From Amia ocellicauda (Eukaryota; Chordata; Actinopteri; Amiiformes; Amiidae): 64,000 nucleotides of DNA. Shown here one piece after another: positions 8,378 through 15,131 of this stretch (the first letter of the stretch is position 1; each line of letters begins with the position of its first letter). The stretch is from the NCBI RefSeq assembly GCF_036373705.1, contig NC_089855.1, positions 50,470,329 to 50,534,328 on the forward strand, given 5' to 3'. Both the position numbers and the translations under genes were made by a program. Below the pieces are notes generated by a model, which saw only the letters and a program-made list of their open reading frames with translations, did not search any database and was not told the DNA's origin.

Positions 8378-8884
8378 ATGGGGAATGTTCTGGACTGCTG
8401 CTGCAACTGGTTCTGTCATCAACACTCTGCAGCTAACCTGAGAGCGCTATTACACCATGTGCTTGACAGAAAAGTAGCCAACGCGAGCCTTTTCTCTACA
8501 GATTTAACCATCGATGAGGATCAACTTTCAAACCTGGAAAAGTTAATGGTTGCTGTAACAAAGACCGGGGGGTACGAACACTGGGATGAAGCGCTCAAGG
8601 GGGCCAAGAATGATATTAGGCCATTTCATCAACATCTGTATGACCTTTTACTGAGCATGTTTAATACCCCTCTGTTTACTTTTAAAATAGGTCATATTGT
8701 TGTTTTATTTACATATGTAACTGAGGTGTGTGCCTACAAGATAAAGAAACAGGTATTTGTTGATATAGATCAAGTAACCAATCATCTGATTTCTTTTTGT
8801 CTGGACCGTAGAAAAAATTGTTGTGTATGTTATACTTTTCTCAAATGTCTAAAAAGGGGTATCTGCTCTCCTGAAGTTGAATAA
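8378..8884 (+). CDS. small membrane-anchored Bcl-2-like protein candidate, 168 aa
   Basis: Starts at the ATG at 8378, 12 bp after the previous stop. The N terminus MGNVLDCCC has Gly at position 2 and three adjacent Cys, the pattern of N-myristoylated and palmitoylated proteins; position 6 is Asp rather than the preferred Ser/Thr, so myristoylation is uncertain. Residues about 100-120 (FTFKIGHIVVLFTYVTEVCA) resemble a Bcl-2 BH1 region, where G-x-I-V-x-x-F-x-F and a small/Cys residue recur, followed by a helix and a Cys-rich end. A clear BH2 tryptophan is missing. If right, it would block apoptosis at a membrane, in the manner of adenovirus E1B-19K. The stop codon overlaps AATAAA at 8880-8885, so this probably ends the early transcript. 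Confidence 0.78.
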   Translation: MGNVLDCCCNWFCHQHSAANLRALLHHVLDRKVANASLFSTDLTIDEDQLSNLEKLMVAVTKTGGYEHWDEALKGAKNDIRPFHQHLYDLLLSMFNTPLFTFKIGHIVVLFTYVTEVCAYKIKKQVFVDIDQVTNHLISFCLDRRKNCCVCYTFLKCLKRGICSPEVE

Positions 8885-8893
8885 AAAACCTTG

Positions 8894-8900
8894 TATAAAA
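8894..8900 (+). promoter_or_regulatory. TATA box ahead of the integrase gene
   Basis: TATAAAA directly after the AATAAA that overlaps the preceding stop, 41 bp before the integrase ATG. A splice-acceptor-like TTTGGCAG lies at 8932-8939 just before that ATG, so the start could alternatively be reached by splicing. Confidence 0.5.
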
Positions 8901-8940
8901 ACTTTGCGCATAGTGTGGGTCTGTGTGTTTATTTGGCAGA

Positions 8941-10032
8941 ATGACTCGGCAAGCTCCCCAAATGCATGAACTATACTACAACCCAGCCAAGATTGGGGGT
9001 TTGGCGGGTAAGAAGGGTTTTCAAAGAGGACTCGCTGAGGCCGGCGTGAAGGTTAATGATGTGGTTGTTTCAGAATGGTTACGGGAACAAGACGCCTATA
9101 CCTTACATAAACCTCTCAGGATTAACTTTAAAAGAAACCGTGTATATGCAACTGACATAGACTCACAATGGCAAATGGATCTAGTCGATATGTCAAATTT
9201 ATCAAAACATAACAATGGTCACAAATTTATGTTGATGTGTATCGATGTGTTATCAAAATATGCCTGGGCTCGCATTCTACATAATAAAACAGGTCGGGCG
9301 GTGACAAGGGCCTTTGAGGATATATTGTCCCAGGGACGATGTCCTAAAAAACTGCAGACTGATAAAGGAAAAGAGTTTCTCAACAGAGAATTTCAGAATC
9401 TACTGAAGAGACACAAAATACATCATTTCACCACCGGTAATGAGCTTAAGGCATCGGTGGTGGAGAGGTTTAACCGCACCATAAAGACCAAAATGTGGAG
9501 ATATTTTACAGCGGTCAACACGTTCAAGTATTTTGATAAAGTTCAGGATTTTATCGATGCTTACAACCAAGGGTATCACGCCAGTATTAAAATGAAGCCT
9601 ATAGATGTTGATCAAAGTAATTCTTTTAAGGTCTATAAAAAATTATACGGCCCATTTATTAAGAAGGGGAAAACTACTTATAAGTTCAACATCGGTGATG
9701 TGGTTCGCGTTTCAAAGCTAAGGAGTACTTTTGCCAAAGGTTATGAACAAACATTTTCTGACGAATATTTTACAGTTACCGAACAGGTGGCTAGAGACCC
9801 CCCCGTGTACCGGTTAAAAGACTATGACGGGGAGGATATAGAAGGAACGTTTTACGAAGCCGAGATACAAAAAATTATTGTGGGTAAAGACATTGTATAC
9901 AGAGTTGAAAAGATATTAGCTGAGAAAACCCAGAACCGGAAAAAATATGTGTTGGTGAAATGGCTTGGATGGCCTGAAAAGTTCAATAGTTGGGTCCCGG
10001 AACAACAGGTTTGTGATATTCAAGCCTTATAA
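8941..10032 (+). CDS. int: Polinton integrase (retrovirus-type, with chromodomain)
   Basis: 363 aa from the ATG at 8941; the frame runs further upstream only with a GTG codon. It inserts element DNA into the host chromosome, making 6-bp duplications. The RNase H-like rve core holds the catalytic triad: D80 in WQMDLVD, D141 in QTDKGKEF and E175 in SVVERFNR, 34 residues later. Residues about 250-310 form the SH3-like DNA-binding part (FNIGDVVRVSKL). Residues about 318-355 are a chromodomain (YRVEKIL, YVLVKWLGWP, NSWVPE) whose aromatic residues would bind a methylated histone tail. No N-terminal HHCC zinc finger is visible. It is followed after 4 bp by the minor capsid gene. The copy 2 protein differs at about one residue. 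Confidence 0.96.
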   Translation: MTRQAPQMHELYYNPAKIGGLAGKKGFQRGLAEAGVKVNDVVVSEWLREQDAYTLHKPLRINFKRNRVYATDIDSQWQMDLVDMSNLSKHNNGHKFMLMCIDVLSKYAWARILHNKTGRAVTRAFEDILSQGRCPKKLQTDKGKEFLNREFQNLLKRHKIHHFTTGNELKASVVERFNRTIKTKMWRYFTAVNTFKYFDKVQDFIDAYNQGYHASIKMKPIDVDQSNSFKVYKKLYGPFIKKGKTTYKFNIGDVVRVSKLRSTFAKGYEQTFSDEYFTVTEQVARDPPVYRLKDYDGEDIEGTFYEAEIQKIIVGKDIVYRVEKILAEKTQNRKKYVLVKWLGWPEKFNSWVPEQQVCDIQAL

Positions 10033-10036
10033 CAAC

Positions 10037-10834
10037 ATGCCCGCTGGTGTGATGGGGTCATTACTTTCGATACTCAAGATGGAATCAGGAGGCTTCTACG
10101 TGACTCTACCCAGTAACGCCTCTCTCGATATATACCCTAAAAATGAAATATCCAGTTACACGGTACAATTTGGAAAATCTATAGATCTAAGGGGGTCGTG
10201 GGAAGTGGGGTTGGCGGAAATACAGTATCCTTACACTTGGGCTGTTTTACAAGATAAGGATGCCACCTTCGCCATTTTTGACGATGTTAAAAAGAGTCAA
10301 TGGACATTCACGATGCAAGGAGGTTATTATGACAATGTGGATACAATATTAGATGAGATGCATAAACAGTTCTCAGAAGGCACCCCCAACATCAAGCTAT
10401 ATTACAACCCTATTAAAAACAGAGTGTACAAGGTGTCAAAACCTGGTATTAGCATTCAAACCAAAGGACAACTGGGGCGTATATTAGGGTTCTATTCTGA
10501 CACAGAGAGCAGGTTCTCAGAAGTGGTGGCACCCTTCCCGGCTGACATCAGTGGCGGCATTTACACTCTTTATGTGTATACGGATATCATAACACACCAG
10601 AGGGTCGGGGATAGCTATGTCCCCCTTTTGAGAAATGTACTTATTAAAGGTAAAAGCAATGACATGGTCACAATTACTTATGACAAGCCACACTACGTAC
10701 CAGTCTCAAAGACCCACTTTGACAACATCACGATCGAAGTAAAATCGGATCAGAATATCAACGTACCCTTCCGCTTCGGTAAAGTTATTGTCAAACTACA
10801 TTTTCGACCCCTGAAACAGTGTGTACATTATTAA
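10037..10834 (+). CDS. minor capsid (penton-like) protein, single jelly roll
   Basis: 265 aa from the first ATG after the integrase stop (10037); ATGs at 10052 and 10079 are alternatives. The opening FYVTLPSNASLDIYP followed by WEVGLAEIQYPYTW is the hallmark of the Polinton minor capsid protein, which by family knowledge folds as one jelly roll and sits at capsid vertices. Beta-rich throughout, no membrane segment or signal peptide. Only one base separates its stop from the start of the core protein gene, within TAAAATG. Confidence 0.87.
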   Translation: MPAGVMGSLLSILKMESGGFYVTLPSNASLDIYPKNEISSYTVQFGKSIDLRGSWEVGLAEIQYPYTWAVLQDKDATFAIFDDVKKSQWTFTMQGGYYDNVDTILDEMHKQFSEGTPNIKLYYNPIKNRVYKVSKPGISIQTKGQLGRILGFYSDTESRFSEVVAPFPADISGGIYTLYVYTDIITHQRVGDSYVPLLRNVLIKGKSNDMVTITYDKPHYVPVSKTHFDNITIEVKSDQNINVPFRFGKVIVKLHFRPLKQCVHY

Positions 10835-10835
10835 A

Positions 10836-11324
10836 ATGGCTACCTCGAGGGGTTATGTAGATCCTAGCGCCTATGTGGATTATTACAAGATGCAAGCCGT
10901 GAACGGCTTGCCCGGTTTTGTAGGAGCCCCCACAATGTATGGAGCCGGTCTAGGAGGACTCTTTCGTGGTCTCTTTAGAATGGCCGTACCCCTGCTTAAG
11001 AGAGGCTCTGCTATAGCCAGACCCCACTTGAAATCAGCGGCTAAAAATATTGTTAGTGACGTGTTCACCAATGTTATGAACCGGGCAGCTAGCCATGAGC
11101 AGCAGGAGGGTTCGGGTCTCATGGTAATGGCGAGGAGGGGGGGTAAAAGAAGAAACAGTATGTGTCCACCAGGGCGACGAAGATCCGTGGCTAACAAAAA
11201 ACGAAGAAGCTCTCATTCTCCAACATATCGTGGAAACACTCGGAGAAGGAAGCAGCACAAGAAAAAACCTGCAAAAAGAAAGTCTCAAAGAAAGACAAAT
11301 AGAGCCTCAGGATACATCTTTTAA
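10836..11324 (+). CDS. basic virion core protein
   Basis: 162 aa from the ATG at 10836. Residues 1-35 are neutral, residues about 34-50 form a Gly/hydrophobic segment (MYGAGLGGLFRGLF), and the last 70 residues are very rich in Arg and Lys (GRRRS, KKRRSS, RRRKQHKKKPAKRK), as in DNA-condensing core proteins of adenoviruses (VII, X). MYGAG fits the adenain cleavage consensus (M/I/L)XGX-G, so the protein may be trimmed by the protease encoded downstream. Its gene lies between the minor and major capsid genes, spaced by 1 and 2 bp. The copy 2 protein differs at about one residue. Confidence 0.8.
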   Translation: MATSRGYVDPSAYVDYYKMQAVNGLPGFVGAPTMYGAGLGGLFRGLFRMAVPLLKRGSAIARPHLKSAAKNIVSDVFTNVMNRAASHEQQEGSGLMVMARRGGKRRNSMCPPGRRRSVANKKRRSSHSPTYRGNTRRRKQHKKKPAKRKSQRKTNRASGYIF

Positions 11325-11326
11325 AA

Positions 11327-12634
11327 ATGTCTTTTGTCCACAGTCTATCGGAAGAATGCGTCAAATCAGAACTGGATCTGTTTACAGTTCCATACACTCA
11401 AACGAGTATAGATAAGAGCATATATGTAGAGATACCCCCTCTTTCCGCAATTTCAGATACGGCCCCTCTGGAGTTTTTTATTGCTGGCAATGGCGAGGAT
11501 TATATTGATTTGAATAACACATTTATTTTAATGAACTGTAAAGTGACTGATGAGGATGGCGATGCAATTGAGAAGACGGCCAACGCTGGGGTCATCAATT
11601 ACCCGGTGGCCACCATGTTTTCACAGGTGGATGTGACCCTGGGAGATCGGCTCATTAGTCAAAGCAGCAATACTTACCCCTATAGGGCCATGATGGAGTG
11701 TATCCTTAATTATAGTGAGGAGACCCTAAGCAAACAGTTCAGCCCCAGCCTTTTCTTCAAAGACACCCCGGAAGCTATGGACGACCAGGATCCAGAGGGA
11801 CTCAATAAGGGTTTGCAAAAAAGAACGGCCTTTTCAACAGAAGGGAGGACCTTTGAGCTAATGGGACATATTCATGCAGACATATTTTTCCAAGAAAAAC
11901 TCATGCTCAACCGGGTAGACATTAAAATTAAAATGATCCGTAGTAAAAGTGCTTTTTGTCTGATGACCCCTGATACTGAAAAATATAAACTGACCATATT
12001 ATCGGCCTCGCTGTTTGTGAAAAAAGTATCCGTCTCCCCGGCGGTTAAACTAGGACATGCGCAGGCTTTAATGACGGCAAACGCCAAGTACCCGATCGAA
12101 AGAGTCTATATGAAAGTCCACAGTATCCCCGCAGGGACACGGGTGATGAACCAGGAAAATCTGTTTCTAGGCCAGCTCCCAAAACAGGTTATTATAGGTC
12201 TCGTGGATAATGATGCATTTACCGGGGTTTACAACAAGAACCCCTTTAACTTTAAACATTATAACGCGGAATTTATAGCACTGTACGTCGATGGTGTGCA
12301 GGTTCCATCCAGACCTTTTCAACCTGACTTTGAAAACGGCAACGCGGTTCGTGAATATTACAGTCTAGTACTGGCTACGGGTCGCCATCTCAAGGATCAA
12401 CCTCTGCTGATCGATCGCCGGGAATACTGCAGCGGTTACACCCTGTACGGTTTCAACCTGACCCCTGACGAAGAGTGTGGACAACATTTTTCACTGATGA
12501 AGACGGGCAATATGCGTTTGGAGATGCGTTTCAAGCAGCCTCTACCACGCACTGTAAATATGGTCGTGTATGCTGTGTTTGACAACATTATTGAGGTGAA
12601 TCAGAGGAGAAACGTTCTGTATGATTATTATTAA
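11327..12634 (+). CDS. major capsid (hexon-like) protein, double jelly roll
   Basis: 435 aa, ATG two bases after the core protein stop. The N-terminal stretch (DLFTVPYTQTSIDKS, then PLEFFIAGNGEDYIDL) is strongly typical of Polinton major capsid proteins, which form hexon-like trimers of two jelly rolls each. Further family-like blocks are MFSQVDVTLGDRLIS near residue 95 and YPYRAMMECILNYS near 115. The length is close to the family norm (400-500 aa). The stop lies within TTATTAAAATG, giving the protease start one base later. The copy 2 protein differs at about three residues. Confidence 0.92.
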   Translation: MSFVHSLSEECVKSELDLFTVPYTQTSIDKSIYVEIPPLSAISDTAPLEFFIAGNGEDYIDLNNTFILMNCKVTDEDGDAIEKTANAGVINYPVATMFSQVDVTLGDRLISQSSNTYPYRAMMECILNYSEETLSKQFSPSLFFKDTPEAMDDQDPEGLNKGLQKRTAFSTEGRTFELMGHIHADIFFQEKLMLNRVDIKIKMIRSKSAFCLMTPDTEKYKLTILSASLFVKKVSVSPAVKLGHAQALMTANAKYPIERVYMKVHSIPAGTRVMNQENLFLGQLPKQVIIGLVDNDAFTGVYNKNPFNFKHYNAEFIALYVDGVQVPSRPFQPDFENGNAVREYYSLVLATGRHLKDQPLLIDRREYCSGYTLYGFNLTPDEECGQHFSLMKTGNMRLEMRFKQPLPRTVNMVVYAVFDNIIEVNQRRNVLYDYY

Positions 12635-12635
12635 A

Positions 12636-13193
12636 ATGAACACCAGAGAGCTCAACCACATCATGAATGCCCTGGACGGCTCACGGAAAGTGTTTCAAGG
12701 AGTCTATGCCTGCGACCAGCTGCCTAAATTTAAGATCAAGAATTTACCTGCAATGTACATAATCAACACACACCCTAAAAATATGCCCGGAGAACATTGG
12801 CTGGCTATTTATCTAAGGGAGGACCGCCGTGGGGAATTTTTTGATTCCTATGGAAACCCCCCGGATTTCAGACCTTTCCCTCGGAAGATCAATAACTTTC
12901 TGCTCAACAACTGTCAAGAAACCATTTACAGCGGTCATCAAGTACAAAGTCTTCAGACCTTCACTTGTGGTCAACACTGTGTGTTTTTCTTATATCATAG
13001 ATCTAAAGGAAGGTCATACCCCGATATTATGTCCTTGTACAGTGAGGATTTAGGCCAAAATGATAAAAAAGTGGCAGAGTTTGTCAGGACACTGTGGACC
13101 CCCCCTTATAACACAATTACTTACGACCCTAGCCAGCCATGTATACAGATGGGGTGTTCTTGTGAGGATTTTAAAAGATGTCATGCGTGTTAA
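12636..13193 (+). CDS. adenain-type cysteine maturation protease
   Basis: 185 aa from the ATG at 12636; an ATG at 12621 is in frame but lies within the capsid gene, so the one after the capsid stop is preferred. The C5-family catalytic residues can be placed by eye: H54 in GEHWLAIY, D70 in FFDSYG, oxyanion Q104 and nucleophile C111 in QSLQTFTCGQHC. The H54 position and the seven-residue Q-to-C spacing equal those I recall for adenovirus adenain. It would cleave capsid and core precursors at (M/I/L)XGX-G or XGG-X sites. Cys-rich C terminus (MGCSCEDFKRCHAC). Last gene of the plus-strand block. Confidence 0.94.
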   Translation: MNTRELNHIMNALDGSRKVFQGVYACDQLPKFKIKNLPAMYIINTHPKNMPGEHWLAIYLREDRRGEFFDSYGNPPDFRPFPRKINNFLLNNCQETIYSGHQVQSLQTFTCGQHCVFFLYHRSKGRSYPDIMSLYSEDLGQNDKKVAEFVRTLWTPPYNTITYDPSQPCIQMGCSCEDFKRCHAC

Positions 13194-13371
13194 AGTGAAA
13201 AAATAATGAAAACAGCCTTTGAATCATTAGTTTTGTTTTTATTCAACACAAATCTTATACAAAGCAGGGTTATGTTATAAATAAATGTACAACATTTGAA
13301 AATAAAAATAAAAAATAAAAAAATTGTTTGTCGGTTCCTTATTTACAGGGGAGACAAATAAAAACATGAGA
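13194..13371. terminator. convergent poly(A) region between the two gene blocks
   Basis: 178 bp, very AT-rich, between the stops of the converging protease and minus-strand ancillary genes. Plus-strand AATAAA occurs repeatedly from about 13280 to 13316. Minus-strand AATAAA (read as TTTATT) lies near 13229-13235. Both late transcript sets probably end here. Confidence 0.7.
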
Positions 13372-14115
13372 TTAATAAGCTTCCCAACGATGGATAGATC
13401 CTGAGGAGGGTTGCTCAACACGGTCAGAGTAATGAGATATCGGCGTCAGATCAGTCACCACCTCTTTACACAGACGGATTTTTTGTCGCGTTTCCTGGTT
13501 AGGGACTGTTGATTGGGGCATGTTCAGACAGGCCATCGCCTGTAGGAAAGCATTCCAGCCTACAGGTCGGCGACTATCGGGTACCTTATTAGTGCTAGTG
13601 ACACTCTTCAACAAATCAAACATGTGTGAACCTTTGATCAGTTGTCCTTTAAAAACAAATTCACCCTGTTCATTCCAAGTCGTTACCCGCGGTTTCTGAA
13701 CCATTTTGTGCAGAATATATTCTGCATGTCTTTTGCTTCTGGCCGGCATGTTTCTCAAAACATCCGTTACAACATCTCCCTCTGAACTCTCAACAGGTTC
13801 GGGCACCGCAACATCTTTATCAACCGTACCCCCCGCATCAGTCCCAGAACCATTTTCTTGAGAGGCCATGGTTAAAGTTAAAATGTTTTGATCTTTTTCA
13901 CCCTGTCTAACCAGACGGAGGTAGCGCTGTAACGTGTTGCTATACATCTGGGCTTTGGAATACTGATTTAAATCGGCCCTGGCCAGTATAGCTTTCATTT
14001 CAGAGTCCAGGTTGTTTTCGGCCGTTTGTCTAATGGGCTCTGGCCCGACAACATTTTTTCTCAGTTTCTCAAGCTGCTCCTGAGGGATCAAAAACATTTT
14101 CTGAGCATATTCCAT
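13372..14115 (-). CDS. conserved Polinton ancillary protein, 247 aa
   Basis: ATG start, two bases downstream of the preceding minus-strand gene's stop. The N terminus (KMFLIPQEQLEKLRK) and the segment LNQYSKAQMYSNTLQRYLRLV recur in Polinton proteins encoded between packaging ATPase and capsid/protease blocks; I know no proven function. The middle (about 85-115) is acidic and Gly/Ser-rich, probably a linker. The second half has a basic/helical piece (RSKRHAEYILHKMV). The frame in the second element is 218 aa. Possibly a virion or assembly protein, by position only. Confidence 0.8.
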   Translation of the reverse strand: MEYAQKMFLIPQEQLEKLRKNVVGPEPIRQTAENNLDSEMKAILARADLNQYSKAQMYSNTLQRYLRLVRQGEKDQNILTLTMASQENGSGTDAGGTVDKDVAVPEPVESSEGDVVTDVLRNMPARSKRHAEYILHKMVQKPRVTTWNEQGEFVFKGQLIKGSHMFDLLKSVTSTNKVPDSRRPVGWNAFLQAMACLNMPQSTVPNQETRQKIRLCKEVVTDLTPISHYSDRVEQPSSGSIHRWEAY

Positions 14116-14117
14116 TA

Positions 14118-14453
14118 TTAACCCACTCTGGAAGCTAGAAGACTGGTTAGGAAAGGCACGGCTATGCTCAACAGCGGTCCTATAAAACCTCCGGTTTGAT
14201 TAATCTTCTTTCTTTTTCTTTTAATAGAATACTTCTTATTAGCGATGATCTTGATAACCGCTTTTTGTTTTTTGAGTTTAGAATGTTGAGAAGGGGTTAG
14301 GGGTATATTACCGCGTAAGATGTTAAAAGCTATTTCACACAGGGTCTCGATCAAATCCGAGGGGGCCCCTGCCAGCACAGCTTTCCTATGGCGCGGGCTC
14401 CCCTCAAATAACATTTGCAAAAGCGGCAGATTTCTTTTAATCCGAACAGACAT
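14118..14453 (-). CDS. small basic protein with hydrophobic C-terminal segment
   Basis: 111 aa, ATG start 6 bp after the ATPase stop. The N-terminal half is basic and helical (LLQMLFEGSPRHRKAVLAGA). A Lys/Arg run (KKYSIKRKRKKI) precedes QTGG and then a hydrophobic end (FIGPLLSIAVPFLTSLLA). This layout is common in Polintons. QTGG-F resembles a relaxed adenain XGG-X site, and a released hydrophobic peptide could act on membranes as adenovirus protein VI does; that is inference. The copy 2 protein is the same. Confidence 0.8.
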   Translation of the reverse strand: MSVRIKRNLPLLQMLFEGSPRHRKAVLAGAPSDLIETLCEIAFNILRGNIPLTPSQHSKLKKQKAVIKIIANKKYSIKRKRKKINQTGGFIGPLLSIAVPFLTSLLASRVG

Positions 14454-14459
14454 TCTTAT

Positions 14460-15131
14460 TTATTTCCTTTTCTTTAGCACATACACTGCCGGCCAATCGG
14501 GCGGGCACAAACCTGTTCTGAGGCGAAAGTCTTCTGGGGTTTGTGCTTTTAAGTCCACAATCAAGTACCCGTAGGGTTTTTTGGTGGCATCCTCAAATGC
14601 CTCCAAAAAGAATTTGGTCTGGTTAGGGTACATTTGACGAGCCAAGACGGTGACCTGTAGTTTATCTCTGGGGTTTTTAAAAAGAATTATATAATTGGCA
14701 TTTAAATTAATAGTGCGGCTTTTTTTACCTTGAAAAAATAGATTTTGAACTAAATAAATAATACTTAAATTCCTATGATGAGTGTACTTTGTGAAAGCTT
14801 TTTCCACTTCACTGATGTCACCGGCCTGCTCCATCAGGTCATCAAGGATCACTAGATTAGTTTGTCCGGGCGGGAACAGGTCATCGTCACACAACGAGGC
14901 GGGGAGACCTTGCACAAATTTCAGATTATTTTTTTTTGATGCCAAATCATCGTAGAGAGGTTGCCAGCAAGAGTAACACCACACTATGTTGTCAAGAGCT
15001 TGGGACACGGTTGCGTCCACATCTTCTATGATGTTCTTTATAAGATAGCTCTTACCCGAATTGGAGGGACCGGCTATAATACAGGAGAAAGGGTGTTGAA
15101 GTCTGTTATCAAAACCACTGCTAATATCCAT
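14460..15131 (-). CDS. genome-packaging ATPase (FtsK/HerA, A32-like)
   Basis: 223 aa, ATG start lying 11 bp inside the end of the polymerase frame. It has Walker A GPSNSGKS (residues 21-28) and Walker B NLVILDDLM (about 92-100, acidic D97/D98), then a sensor-like YLVQNLFFQGK. These mark the family that pumps viral DNA into capsids in Polintons, poxviruses (A32) and relatives. The length is typical. The overlap with polymerase and the 6-bp gap to the next gene suggest shared transcripts. The copy 2 protein differs at about one residue. Confidence 0.95.
   Translation of the reverse strand: MDISSGFDNRLQHPFSCIIAGPSNSGKSYLIKNIIEDVDATVSQALDNIVWCYSCWQPLYDDLASKKNNLKFVQGLPASLCDDDLFPPGQTNLVILDDLMEQAGDISEVEKAFTKYTHHRNLSIIYLVQNLFFQGKKSRTINLNANYIILFKNPRDKLQVTVLARQMYPNQTKFFLEAFEDATKKPYGYLIVDLKAQTPEDFRLRTGLCPPDWPAVYVLKKRK

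Noticed and set aside
8923-8940. Upstream extension of integrase to a GTG codon (similarly GTG/TTG starts for other element genes)
   Set aside because: Eukaryotic genes start at ATG; a good ATG follows in each case (8941, 10037, 10836, 8378).
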